From the NCBI RefSeq assembly GCF_036323735.1, contig NC_086038.1:24637501-24701500 (forward strand): 64,000 bases of DNA, read 5' to 3'. Both the position numbers and the translations under genes were made by a program. The DNA is from Rattus norvegicus (Eukaryota; Chordata; Mammalia; Rodentia; Muridae). Under the pieces are notes generated by a model. That model had not been told where the DNA came from. It worked only from the letters and a program-made list of their open reading frames with translations, and did not search any database. Below, in pieces: positions 36,606 through 49,044 of this stretch. How positions within the stretch are numbered: position 1 is the first letter of the stretch; each line of letters begins with the position of its first letter.

Positions 36606-38457
36606 GCAGCTTTAAAAGAATCACAGAATCCATTTGATTAAAATGCTGAGACCATAGTAAACTAAAAGAAGAGAGGAAAACATCTGGAAAAGCTATTGGA
36701 ATATAAAAGATCACCACCTAAATGCCACCATACAGAGATTGTTTCTGAGACCACACTGCCATGTCAGTCAGTCTCTTCTGGAGCAATGCCATAGTTATCT
36801 GTTGCTTGTTTTGTAGCTTCTAAAATAATTGGTGATTTCTAGTCTATCAGGCATACAGAAATCTGACTCAAACATCAACTTCTGTATCATGAATGCACTA
36901 TTATCACTCCCTTCCCTGCCTCAGAGTGGAGAAAAAAAAGTCCAAGACTAATGTTTTCAAACCAATTAGCCCCTTCACCTCATTGCACACAGTATGAAGA
37001 AACAGATTTGGAAATGCAGCTCCAAGATTTGCAGAGCCTTTGAGCCGCCGTCTCAATTTGGGTCTCATCACTTCACCTGGCAATGATGCCAATTTAGTGG
37101 GCATCGGACTGTGCAGAAAGATTTGCATGTAAATGAACTCTGTTTGGGGGCATTTTGCTCTGCTTCGGTAACAGAGAAGCATCACCATGAACTGGCATTA
37201 CAAAAATAACACGGAGGTTAATGCAGAAAGGTCCGGGATAGGGCCCATTACGGGGAGGGCTAATTGGGCAGGTGTGTCAAACTCCTGGAGATCACAAGGA
37301 GTTCTAGAAAGCCGGAGAAAAATGCAAACGGAGAGAAAATTTTGGAGGACAAAACAGAAATAACACCCTGAAATTAATAAGAGGAAAAATACCACCGAAT
37401 TAATATTTCATTCAATATTCACATCGAGGCTTCAGACTTTGAACGTATAATTTGCAATTTTCATAATAGAATAAATATTGAAGGAGGTCTAAGATAAAGC
37501 CAGATTCACAATAAAGATTATAAGTGAAAGATTTTTAAATTATTAAAAATTCTAAAAAGGATCCGACCTTAAAGGAGGCAGCACTGCGTGCCTCAACAAT
37601 AGTATAGATTTCTGATAATTCATTTCCAACCGCTACCTCTAGCCTGAGGTTATATTATTATCTTGGATCTTTTCATAATTAGATGTTCATATATATCCCC
37701 AGTCGTACAGTTCCCATAAAGCTCAGCTATCCTAGAATCTGTACATTTCTTTGCAGTTGGCACTGAATACCTTCTGATTCTCCAATTATTTTTTCATTAA
37801 CTTCACAGACCCATGTATAAGTATCGTATATCATAAATAATCTAAAATATAAAAAATGAAGTAGAAACACAATGAGCTTCTTTCAATGTTCTAGTCTGTT
37901 TCAAAAAGAGAAGAAAAACTCAGTGGTCGCTGTGCCTCTCCTCGTTTTCACTCTTTGGCTGACTGCCTTTTTTCCAGTGACACCAGAGCTGGTCTGTTTG
38001 TGCTGCTGCCTCTGCCATAGCCATTTGAGGCTGTGAGAACCATAACTGATACAAAACAGGGGCTGATAAAAATGCTGGCATGTTAAGTGCAGATAGATCT
38101 GACAACGTGAGTTTCCAAGCGTGACGAAAACAAGCCTGAAAGAGAGAAAGCCCAGAATAGCAAAGCAGACAGCCCCACACCAGGACACTGCATGGGAGCC
38201 TGTTGCGGGCTTTCCACGTGATGCTTGGCAAACGTCACAAAAATCCTTCCTTTAGCCCTGCCAGTCCCTACTGCAGTAACCCAGCACCTACCTCTAATTA
38301 GCGTTTTGTGGGATAATACTAAGTCTTAGCTAAATCAAGCTAAGTACAAAAACAATAGGAAAATAATAATTCATGAACTCAAGAAAATTGTGTCTAATAT
38401 GAAATAAAACATGTACTAATAAAGACAGAAGAAGGCAGAAATTTAAAAGTATTCCTA
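36604..38457. other. Repeat-free AT-rich block, possible conserved non-coding DNA
   Basis: About 1.85 kb in which I recognise no SINE, LINE or simple repeat. It contains an octamer ATTTGCAT at 37,121-37,128 and many TAAT-type motifs around 37,380-37,550, a composition often seen in developmental enhancers. No coding signal is convincing: the 94- to 103-codon frames lack splice support. The regulatory role is inference only. Confidence 0.3.
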
Positions 38458-38458
38458 C

Positions 38459-38672
38459 TGGGTTGCATATATAGCTCGGTTGGTTTTAAAAAAAAATTGC
38501 TTAAGAGGCATGAAGCCCTGGGTTCTATCCCCAGCACAGCATAGGACTAGGCCTGGTGGAAAAGATTCTAGCACCAATCAGAAGTGGGTCAGGAGAACTA
38601 GGAGTTCAAAGGCATTCTTGAACTACGTTGTGATTTTTTGAGGTCAGCCTGGGCTATGTATAAGCATGATCA
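38459..38672 (+). mobile_element. ID-B1 composite SINE
   Basis: An ID-like head (GGGTTGCATATATAGCTCGG, then CCCTGGGTTCTATCCCCAGC) is joined to a B1-like half (AGGCCTGGTGGAAAAGATTC, AGTTCAAAGGCATTCTTGAA, GGTCAGCCTGGGCTATGTAT). Confidence 0.75.
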
Positions 38673-38674
38673 AA

Positions 38675-38714
<40 letters not shown>

Positions 38715-38720
38715 TTATTA
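38673..38720. repeat. (ATT)n microsatellite
   Basis: About 15 ATT units, grown from the A/T tail of the SINE just before it. Confidence 0.95.
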
Positions 38721-39522
38721 AGCCTACCATGAAGTAGACCTGGAAAAAAATACCTTAAGAATTCAGAGGAGGATTACTAGGAACGAAAGTGAGTAGCTGG
38801 TTGAGCGGTGGCAAGGAACTATACTTCCTAAGTGGAGCTCTGCTCTCCCAAGACTTCTCATGTCAAGATGGTACAGTTCTACGCAGAATCCATGAAGACC
38901 AAACCTTGGCACATTCCTCCACCTCCAGCAACTACAACCCAAAGAATAGATGAATGTTTCTGTTTGCTTTGTAGATGCCAGCATGATTTATGTAAACAAT
39001 ACAGCACATAGCTAATTCCCATTCAGCCCTGGCTGCAATTTGAAAACAACAAAACAAAATAAAATGAAAACAACAACAACAACCAGTATTCTTCAGGAAC
39101 AAAGCTATCTTCACAAGTGTCCATATCACTTAAATATTTTGGTCAGTTGTTTTTTAATCTATTTCAAAGACAAAGAGCTGCTCATTTCATCAGTCTCTCC
39201 ACATTACTTAGGCACACCGTGAGCACAACTGCAATACAAATTTGTAGATACTCATGAAGCTTCTAAATTTAATTTTTTTGTATTCTAAATGTATTTGACT
39301 GCAAGGGAAACTATGACCTTGCAAATCGAAATCGTATTTTTTTTAATCTCATGACTTCATTCTGTAATAGCTTACAAATGCAGCATTTTACACAAAGCCA
39401 ACTTAAACACTGTGCTCCTGCAAACAGGGTTTCCCTTCACACTACCCTCAATTATAATCACTGGAAAACCCTTCTCACTCTCTTCTCATAATCTCAAAAT
39501 AGCAACTGAAACTTTAGATGAT
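38721..39522. other. Unique sequence, no gene seen
   Basis: A small (AAC)n run at 39,068-39,083. No exon or other repeat. Confidence 0.4.
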
Positions 39523-40345
<823 letters not shown>

Positions 40346-40346
40346 A

Positions 40347-40449
40347 ACACATACATACATACATACATACATACATACATACATACATACATACAAACAT
40401 ACATACATACATACATACATACATACATACATACATACATAGATAGAAG

Positions 40450-40507
<58 letters not shown>
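40347..40507. repeat. Compound (ACAT)n(GATA)n tetranucleotide array
   Basis: About 23 ACAT units with one AAAC change at about 40,394-40,397, then about 16 GATA units with one AAGG interruption near 40,446-40,449. The 161-base array is the longest tetranucleotide repeat in the window. Confidence 0.98.
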
Positions 40508-40539
40508 ATCTTGTTAAGGGGAAAATGAACAGAATCAGG

Positions 40540-40830
40540 GATGGAGAGATAGCTCAATAGGTAAGGTGCTTGTCCTGCAAGCATACAGACTGGAGACCAA
40601 TCTATCTAATGCACATTTTAAAAGCCAGGCATAGTGCACCTTTTAAAATCCTAGGGCTAAGGATGCACAGATGGGCAGGTCCTGGGGGCTCCCTAGTCAA
40701 CCAGTCTAGCCTATTTGGTGATTCCTAGGCCAGTAACAGATGCTATAAAAACAAAAATATATAAGTGATCTCAGGACTCTATAATGCACGAGCAGTTGTG
40801 CAAGCACACAGACACAAGTGCAAACACACA
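40540..40830 (+). mobile_element. B4 SINE
   Basis: ATGGAGAGATAGCTCAATAG, TAAGGTGCTTGTCCTGCAAG, then AAAAGCCAGGCATAGTGCAC, CAACCAGTCTAGCCTATTTG and a CA-rich tail (CAAGCACACAGACACAAGTG) follow the B4 order. Confidence 0.75.
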
Positions 40831-41334
40831 AACAGCACCAGTGTTCTCAAACATGATTAGTAGCAGAAGTCTTTGTATTTATTAAAGTTAGACATAATGT
40901 AGTCTGATTGGAAAACAACCTCTACCGATCGATCCCCAAGTCAACACAGAGTATTAACTTTGTAGTCCTCCCAGGTTCCCCTGAGCAATCTCAACATACG
41001 TGAACACTGGAATATTTTTATGAGTTCCATCCTGTAGCTTCTCTAACATGAAAACTGCTCATTATACTCCATGTAGTAAATATTAATGTCACAAGCGGCA
41101 GAAGCCAGATACATTTAAGGCATTTCTGCCAACCCATGATAAATTATGTTTTTCTCCTTTGGACCTTGGGTGCCAAATTACAATACAAAACTATGGGGTA
41201 GCCTAGGAAACCCCAATGCTTGCACCACTGCAAATAAGAAGGCTGTTTGGAAATGGGGTCAAGATAATCTTAATAGACACATTCTGCTCAGCTCTCTAGC
41301 CTATGAGGCTGAGTTGGCTAGAACGTGATAAGAA
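40831..41334. other. Unique sequence, no gene seen
   Basis: No supported exon. At 41,150-41,330 the sequence is somewhat GC-richer but has no repeat I can name. Confidence 0.35.
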
Positions 41335-41578
41335 GCAGTGAATGTAGCAGTTAAGTGAGCAATCACTCCGCACCTCTCCAGGAGAGTAATTCAGACTAAT
41401 TATTTAAACTAAGTCTTAGTTTCCTCAACTGTAAAATGGGGATGATTATATTCATTGTGAACTGCTAAAGGCTTTGCAGGACTTAAAATAGATAACACAA
41501 GCCCAGCAGGAAACAACAACAACAGCAACAACTGTGTGGCAGCTGGCACACGGTCAATGCTCAGTGAATCATGGTGAT
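41335..41578 (+). mobile_element. MIR SINE
   Basis: A well-preserved MIR 3' half: GTCTTAGTTTCCTCAACTGT, AAAATGGGGATGATTATATT, then TGTGTGGCAGCTGGCACACG and GTCAATGCTCAGTGAATCAT. An inserted CAA/ACA stretch lies at about 41,510-41,532. Confidence 0.85.
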
Positions 41579-42629
41579 GAGAATGTTCAAGTGTCCTGCG
41601 AGGTGTCAGTCAAGAACTCCAACAAACGCCCATAGCTGACCTAAGAAACCAAGTAGAAAAACCAGGGCTACAAACCAAGACATAAAATAAGCAAATACCC
41701 AGCGGACTTTGACTCTCAGCTGGAGACCCAAGCTACAGTGTGATACGGGCTCACAGGGTTTCTCCCCACGGGACACTGAGTTTTTATCAGCTGTGTCATC
41801 ACTCAGAAACCAAAGTAACAATTAGTGATGTGATTTTTCAAGGTGAGAAGTGAGCTGGTGGGGAAGCAAGTCTTAATATTTGTTAAACAACACCACAGAG
41901 GTGTTCTTCTTCTATTTTAGCTTTAAATAAAACTACTAGCCTGTCCACAGAGTTCATGCTTTACAGGGGTGAACAACCACTGCTGAGGAATTCCTATATA
42001 AACAGTTGCACACGCCTTAGCAAGATGCAGGATTGGTCCAGAGAATCAGCTTATGTAATGAAAGGAGAGGTGTCAAAGTGAACAGTGACGTCATCAGTGT
42101 GGGTGCATTATAAGTTACAAGTCCTCTATAAGAACACTACAAGCAATGTCATGATATGTGTGTATGATATTTCTCTATAAAATAATGTACCTAAGGAGGC
42201 TGATTTCCCACAATAGGATATATTTCAAATTCCACATCTAACCCCAGAGAAAGAAAAATGTTTCAAATAGGATTACCTCAAAAGAAAAAGCAGGGAAAAA
42301 AAGGAAACATTTGCTACTAATGATGTTGTTTGTATTTAGTTAACGGTAGGAATGATTTTTAAATTCCTAAATTTATATACCTCTCTATAAAGAGTGGGCA
42401 CGTTGATCACTATATCAAATAAGATTATGGTCCTCCGAGTGAATACAGTGAGAGCAATGGTGTGAGAAGTGGGCATATGTCATTGTGTCTAAAAAGAAAT
42501 AGACATTTGGAACCAGAAGAGAGTTGAGACAGATTGGCAACAGTGTTAACTTGGTATTCCTGGTGTAAAACTAGGACCCCTAAAGGGAAGAGATGTCAAC
42601 ATTCAGAGATGTAAGTTTCACAGGAGGAT
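41579..42629. other. Unique AT-rich sequence
   Basis: No exon or recognised repeat. Confidence 0.4.
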
Positions 42630-42745
42630 ACAAAGTATCAGGCAGATGTAGTAGTGCGGGCCTGGAACCCAGGGCACTAGGGAGACTGACATGAGAGGAT
42701 CAGGAAGGAGTTCAAGATCAGCCTGGAATAAACAATGTGACTTAA
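42630..42745 (+). mobile_element. B1-like SINE
   Basis: CAGATGTAGTAGTGCGGGCC, TGGAACCCAGGGCACTAGGG, AGTTCAAGATCAGCCTGGAA and AACAATGTGAC follow the B1 order. A purine-rich tract (GGAGGTGGGGAGGTGATGGG onward) continues to about 42,800. Confidence 0.7.
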
Positions 42746-44155
42746 GGGAGGTGGGGAGGTGATGGGGAAAGAGGGGAGAAAGAGGAAGGGGAGGGAGGGA
42801 GTCACAATGCCTCTCTTATTTTATGAGATAATAAGAGATAAAATTAATTTTTAGAAATCTGTAAAGTTTAGTTTTTAGATGAATAAACAAAACTAGTATT
42901 ACTCACCTCTTAATTCTAACATATAAATATATTAATATTAAATATTAATATAGTTAATATATAAAGACAATGAGAACCGAGAATAGCAAAGGCTGCATCT
43001 CACAGTGTTCCTAAATGAAGCAGCTTCATGAACACAGACAAACAATAGTAGCCAACCCTCTTACGTACCATAGCTTCAAGGGCCTGGAGGGGGACTTTCT
43101 TTGTAAAACTGGGAGAGTCTCCCCTGTGAACTCTGCTAACAGTGTGAGCATTCTGCTCCAACATAATTAGAGTAGAATATTTAGGTTTGCTAAAAACTCC
43201 ACTTACAAATAATCTTTAATAGGAAAAGGTCTCATCTTTCACTCTGTATAGGGATAGAGAGGGGCTTTTTTAATTATTTTCTTGTGAAGTAAACTGTCAC
43301 TCTCTGTTATTTATACATTTGCATCCTAAAACAACGCTTGTTATCACAGAGAACATGTAGGCATGCCTTTTAATTAGGAATTGGGAAATACATATGCCTG
43401 TTTATATAAGTGTATCTATACAAGCAGATTTCACACAGAGAACATTAGGTTCAAATGACTTCCTAATCATAACTCAGAAACTTTAAAAATAGTATTTTCC
43501 CTTATAAACACAGAACTGAATATTACATGTGAGTAGGGAAAAGGGCCACTAATAACTGGTAACTTTAACTGTAAATCTTTTAGGTAAACAACATATATTA
43601 TTGATGTTGATATAGAAAAAAGCTTCTAAGGCAAATGTCACTGATGTCAAAAAAACCACTATTTTATCAGAACTGGTTTTTTTCTAAGGGAAATCACCTA
43701 AATGACTGAACAACATTATTATGATAGCATTTAATGATATCTTAATTTAGTCTCTTTTAGGAGTGAATTTTCATATACCTGAATCTCCACAAATTAGACC
43801 TCAATAGTAATTACCTAACTTAGAAAACAGTGACCTAACGAATTAAAGGAAACTTTAATTAGTTATAAGAGTTTCATCAGGTAGGACTATATTAAAAGAA
43901 ACTAGTGTCTCAAACACAGGGTTGGAAGAATATCACTTTAGAGACGATTTTGTGAAAACTCTAGCTCTAGTTGTAAGAAAATAACAAGTTTATTAAATTT
44001 AAATAACCCATTGCCATTCCTAGAACCCTTTCTGCTAGCTATGATGGGTGCCAAGGGAAATCTGTTTAATTTCTTGCATACCGTGACTTGAATACCTTAA
44101 GCACTAGGGAAGAACATATTAAAAGACCCATGTGTGAAAGAGGGTGGAGTGAGGG
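42746..44155. other. Unique AT-rich sequence
   Basis: TA-rich at 42,915-42,965. No exon or further repeat recognised. Confidence 0.4.
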
Positions 44156-44156
44156 G

Positions 44157-44222
<66 letters not shown>

Positions 44223-44234
44223 AGGAGAGGGAAG
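44156..44234. repeat. (GA)n microsatellite and purine tract
   Basis: About 28 GA units, then GGAGAGAAAGGAGAGGGAAG. Confidence 0.97.
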
Positions 44235-45224
44235 AGAGGGAATCATCATGCACAGGTTAATTTAGAGAAGATAAGGAAAAGACCCACATTCACTCGACAA
44301 TCTTACAACCGAGCAGCAAATGCTGCCTCTGCTGTACTTGTAGCAGATGGGGTGGATACAGATTGTTTCTGACCCTCACAGTATCAGTTTGTTTAACGCC
44401 AGCTGGTAGTTTCTCCATCACCACTCAACCATCAACCACACTGTAGTACTAGGATCTGTCCCAGTAACAGGATCCAAAGTCGGAACAGAGTGCAGGGTCC
44501 CCAGTAGCTTCCCGGACCTCCGCATCCAGCATTCCACCTGATATCAAAAGCATATGGAACGTATGCTGGTATTTTAGATCATTTGAACAAAGGGAAATGG
44601 GCTTCCTCATACGCAGATCCTTCTCTCCAGACAATGAGACTATCACAAGTTGTTGTCTGCTGTGCTCCCAGAGAACTGCCTTGTAACTGAAAAGTAAGGA
44701 CAATCACCCTTTGGGGTGAAACCCAATACACACAACGTTGCTTATCTAGTTGTACTGAGTCGTATATTATTACTCGAGGAATAAGCACGTTACACACCTG
44801 ACTTACATCTGATCCCACCTTAATTCATTGAAGAGTCTACTATCACACATCAACAAAGTGCTCAGTGCATCTTACGATATCGCTATGAGGGAAAAAATGC
44901 ATCAAAAATTGATGTAATAGTTTTAGTGAGCAATAATCAGAAAGGGTGATTTTTCACATTATCAGTGGATAGGATAAAATATTCCTTCCCACAAAAATCC
45001 ATATAATGAATATACCTCTACTTATTTTCTGCTATATTTAGGATTCATTTTATTATATATAATTGATGTTAGAAAAATATGCCATGATTGCAATTAGACA
45101 CGATTTCTACAGAACTGTTAATCCAAAGTAGCATTGGCTGAAAGTATAGTCTTGTTTTTCCCACAGACACAGTGAACTAGACCTTTAGAATTTAGATAGA
45201 ACTTTTATGTTCATGCTTAAATTT
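44235..45224. other. Unique sequence, no gene seen
   Basis: No exon with splice support and no repeat recognised. Confidence 0.4.
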
Positions 45225-45357
45225 TTAATAGATTTATTAAGCCCTGTATTTGGAGGCCAAGGGCCAATCTATAGGAGTCAGTTCTTTCCCTCTCCCATGT
45301 AAGACCAAGGAGTTAAACTCACTTTATCAACCCACTGAGCAACACTTCTAGCCCCTA
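45225..45357 (-). mobile_element. B3 (B2-family) SINE, diverged
   Basis: TTTGGAGGCCAAGGGCCAAT, then AGGAGTCAGTTCTTTCCCTC, TCTCCCATGTAAGACCAAGG and CAACCCACTGAGCAACACTT match the reversed B3 order. Confidence 0.65.
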
Positions 45358-45424
45358 AACTCTCTTCTATTTTTAATATCTACAGACTAGCAACTACATT
45401 TAAAGTAAATATATGGGGAAAATG

Positions 45425-45690
45425 GTTCAAGTACCTACCACACATTCCTAAGGACCAAAATTTGGATCCGCAAAATCCACATGAAAGTTGGGTGGCCATA
45501 ATAGCCCACCTGTCCTTCCAGCCTCTGACGGGGGAAGGCAGAAGATCCCAAGAGCAAAACAGCTAGCAAAAGCTTGCAGCATCGGCAAGCTCTGGGTTTG
45601 ATTGAAAGACCCTGACTCCATAAATAAAATGGAAGGGTAACAAAAGATTATAGAGAAAAAAGCATCAATACTACTTTTAGGAACTATCCC
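45425..45690 (+). mobile_element. B4/RSINE-type SINE
   Basis: ATGAAAGTTGGGTGGCCATA, ATAGCCCACCTGTCCTTCCA, then AACAGCTAGCAAAAGC, TGGGTTTGATTGAAAGACCC and ATAAATAAAATGGAAGGGTA follow the B4-related consensus. Confidence 0.55.
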
Positions 45691-46250
45691 AATTTCAGGA
45701 ATATTGAATGTGACAGGTCCTGACACTGAAACAATACATGCATGTATAAGGTTTAGCAAAATAAGATATGCTCAATAATATGAGAAATGTGGGATTTTTA
45801 AAAACATAATCAGAATTAGCCACCTAAGTGCTATGACCCTAAGAACTTTGCCTTACAGGGACCAGTTTTGCCTGGACACTAAATGCAACTGAGAAACATA
45901 AAAACATAAATCATAAGTATATCGTGGCATATTATTTGCCAAAATAACTCTGCACATTGCAAATTCTTCACAGTAGAATTAATTCCATGCAAACAAGGAT
46001 GGACCCCAAATAAATGCAGGAGATATGCACTTCTATGTAGTGAAGACACCTGCAGTCCCGCAGATGAGTGACCCATGGACATCATTGAGTCCTGAATCCC
46101 AGAAGCTGATATGAAACTATGCACCCAATAATGGCTATAGGTTTTTCTCTCCCATATAGCTTAAACATACTTCTGCTTCACAATAATTTTTCATGATAGT
46201 ATTTTAGTGCTCAGAGCTAGCTCATCTGTAACAAAAAGAAGTTTGATTTT
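45691..46250. other. Unique sequence, no gene seen
   Basis: No repeat or exon recognised upstream of the L1 insertion. Confidence 0.4.
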
Positions 46251-46265
46251 AAACACGAATATCTT
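46251..46265. repeat. Left target-site duplication of the L1 insertion
   Basis: AAACACGAATATCTT, identical to 47,142-47,156. Confidence 0.9.
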
Positions 46266-46323
46266 TTTTTCTCATCTTTATTAACTTGAGTATTTCTTAT
46301 TTACATTTTTTTAGTGGTTAGAG

Positions 46324-46365
<42 letters not shown>

Positions 46366-47141
46366 CAAATTGAAACATGGAGCATTTAAATCATCTTTCC
46401 AATTCAAAAATCAGGCAGAAACATAGCCAAGATATGGAACCTCAAATCCAAGTCTCACTGTGACAACAGTGAATATAAAGTGGCTTTTTTTTCCATGTTT
46501 CAAAATTTTTTTAATTAACTTGAGTATTTCTTATTTACATTTTGATTGTTATTCCCTTCCCAGTTGCCGGGCCAACATCCCCCTAACTCCCTCCTCTTCT
46601 TTATGTGTGTTCCCCTCTCCACCCTCCCCCCATTACTGCCCTCCCCCCAACAATCACGTTCACTGGGAGTTCAGTCTTAGCAGGACCCAGGGCTTCCCCT
46701 TCCACTGGTGCTCTGGCTAGAATATTCATTGCTACCTATGAGGTCAGAGTCCAGGGTCAGTCCATGTATAGTCTTTGGGTAGTGGCTTAGTCCCTGGAAG
46801 CTCTGGTTGCTTGGCATTGTTGTACATATGGGGTCTCGAGCCCCTTCAAACTCAGTCCTTTCTCTGATTCCTTAAACAGGGGTCCCATTCTCAGTTCAGT
46901 GGTTTGCTGCTGGCATTCGCCTCTGTATTTGCTGTATTCTGGCTGTGTCTCTCAGGAGCGATCTACATCCGGTTCCTGTCGGCCTGCACTTCTTTGCTTC
47001 ATCCATCTTATCTAGTTTGGTGGCTGTATATGTATGGGCCACATGTGGGGCAGGCTCTGAATGGCTGTTCCTTCTGCCTCTGTTCTAAACTTTGCCTCCC
47101 TATTCCTTCCCAAGGGTATTCTTGTTCCCCTTTTAAAGAAG
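46266..47141 (-). mobile_element. LINE-1 insertion (L1_Rn type) with apparent 3' transduction
   Basis: A block flanked by an exact 15-bp duplication. On the minus strand it reads: L1 3' UTR (47,141 down to about 46,505), a first L1-like 3' end, about 190 bases without L1 character (about 46,503-46,314, including a TA microsatellite), then a second short L1-like 3' end and a T-rich (reversed A) tail at about 46,266-46,270. A 29-base identity links the two 3' ends (46,281-46,309 and 46,515-46,543). The single flanking duplication means the whole block probably arrived in one event. It has no ORF1 or ORF2 sequence, so it is a dead copy. Confidence 0.75.
46333..46361. repeat. (TA)n microsatellite inside the L1 insertion
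   Basis: About 14 TA units in the non-L1 segment of the insertion. Confidence 0.95.
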
Positions 47142-47156
47142 AAACACGAATATCTT
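47142..47156. repeat. Right target-site duplication of the L1 insertion
   Basis: AAACACGAATATCTT, the exact partner of 46,251-46,265. Confidence 0.9.
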
Positions 47157-47699
47157 ATATTACTGTGATGTATTTTCTCCGTGACCTTCCAGTGGTTGTG
47201 ACTATTTGTATTGGGTTTAGGTGCCATACAGTTGCATGGATCAAAGTTGAGAACTCCACAGAACCAGGGAAGACTACACAGGAACTTCACTGGGTGAACT
47301 GGATTATGCTTCCAACTCCAGGGACTAAGACCTACATCTTTAACACATTGAAATACGCATCACAAATAATCTCAAAGAAAAGGCTGTTTGAGCTGAAAGA
47401 AAAAAATAGGGGAATAACCCTTTTTTTAACTAAAGGAGAAACGGCTGTGGCTAAGAGGTCAGGGGTGCAGAAAGAAGAGGTGGAGGGAGCTCTGTTCGTA
47501 GAAAGGACAGTGCAAAAAGTGAAGAAGTCGATGATACAGATTGGACATTCTGTCCCCCTTGGCTTCATGCTCTAATTCCCGCTGAGACCAGGGCAGCATT
47601 TAGTCTGATATACATAAACATTGTATCCATTTGCCAAACCAGAATGGTACAAGGTTTCATTCATTGAGGTTCTGCAACAGGAACATGCACTTATACTGG
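47157..47699. other. Unique sequence with part of a chance 223-codon frame
   Basis: The long frame 46,904-47,575 starts in the antisense L1 UTR and runs on into unique DNA. Its first 80 codons are repeat-derived, so it is not a gene. The remainder shows no splice acceptor or protein motif. Confidence 0.5.
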
Positions 47700-48110
47700 C
47701 CTAGTTTCTGAGACAGTATCACAAAAATGAGGACTGATTGAGCTACGAATAAAGGGGGGTTGTTTGGGCTCAGGGGCTCAGGGGTAAAACATCCCAAGAC
47801 CTCATGTTGTGATAGCCTTCTTGCTGACAGAGTATAGACCTTCCCAGGCGAGAGGCAGAAGGCAGAGAGTGTGTGTGTCCCTTTAAAGCTCCCTCTGCTG
47901 CTTCTCTGCCTCTTCTTCCAAAGCCACAGGGTTCAATATTTGGAAGTCTACTCTAACAAGCATCTATCTTCGAGAAATGCCAGATTTAAACATGAGTTTG
48001 GTTGTTCCTACCATCTTAATACATCACAGTGAAACCAGAGTGTCAATGCCTGGACCTGAACAGAGGACCTTTAAACACCACATAAACCATAAGACACATT
48101 AAACTAAGGT
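47700..48110. mobile_element. Possible old interspersed repeat
   Basis: Phrases such as GGGCTCAGGGGCTCAGGGGT, ATAGCCTTCTTGCTGACAGA, GAGGCAGAAGGCAGAGAGTG and AACACCACATAAACCATAAG are laid out like an old mammalian or rodent repeat of the same general kind as those at 434 and 58,430. Class not assigned. Confidence 0.35.
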
Positions 48111-48534
48111 CAGGGCTGAAGGTTCCTCAATGCCTCCTCGACTTTCTATCTTAAGGAAATAAGCAGAAGTTGTCTCTAGACTTTAGCATCCGGCTTTACG
48201 AAGACCAATGTTGTCTCTAACCTGTGTTCCCTTGTGTCTGTAACTGTTGTAATTGCTTCTGTTCCTTCGCTCTTCAGCTTTTGCTATCTTTGATTAGTAA
48301 AGGAGCCCCTCCCCAAGTTGTACCTCTAGGCCTTCAAAGTAGCCTCTCCTTTGCAGCTTGATAGACCTTCTCAGAAGTCACAGGTCTCTTTTATGGCCGT
48401 TCTCTATGCTCTAGCTTTTAGATGCATAGATCAAACTACAGAGTTTAATGTTTCAAGGAATCGTCTTAATGAAATCAGAATTGAGGGATTATGGGTACTC
48501 ATAGTCAGAAGGACATGACAGTTCTCTTCTGAAA

Positions 48535-48640
48535 TGTTCCTCAAAGGAGGTGTGCAAAGTAGGTGCACCCGCACTACCTGAAATCCTAGGAGAAATCGGG
48601 ACCCACTGCCTCAGAGACCTGCAGGACAATGGGGCAGGTG
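48535..48640. mobile_element. Possible MER5-like DNA transposon remnant
   Basis: CCTCAAAGGAGGTG, GCACTACCTGAAATCCTAGG and GGGACCCACTGCCTCAGAGA loosely match the order of a MER5 (hAT-Charlie) element. Weak. Confidence 0.28.
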
Positions 48641-49044
48641 GTTGAGGAAGAGGGAGTTGATGTTGATTCATGACAAAGTTAGTCACTTTTTTACTGAACA
48701 CCAATTCCATAAGTACCCAGATAATACTTTTCTTAACTCAAAAACTCACTTCAGACCAGTTAAAGCCATTTTCTTGACTTTACCATGACTGGGGGCGGTG
48801 GGAGGGATTATCATTTTTTGAACCACTTAAACTACTATTTATCTGAAGGCTCTACTTAATAATAAGCAGCTGCACTCAAGCTTCTAACTTTTGTCTTGAA
48901 CTCCTTTCTGTGAAAATGACGGAGAGGAACAGGGTACTGTGGGGGCAGCAGAGCCACAGACACACAAAGGATAGTCAGGGCCACACTTCGTTAGTCTCCG
49001 AGTCTTGCCCTGGATACTTGGCTGTCTTTTGATAACTGACTTTT
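48641..49044. other. Putative intron sequence before the terminal exon
   Basis: No repeat recognised in the 400 bases before the putative splice acceptor. Confidence 0.35.

Noticed and set aside
40347..40507. CRISPR-like regular repeats
   Set aside because: Uninterrupted 4-bp units with no spacers in a mammalian genome; a plain microsatellite.
46904..47575. Longest open reading frame in the window (223 codons, + strand)
   Set aside because: Its first third is the antisense of a LINE-1 3' UTR inside a dated insertion, and it crosses the right target-site duplication into unique DNA. No splice or protein-domain support.
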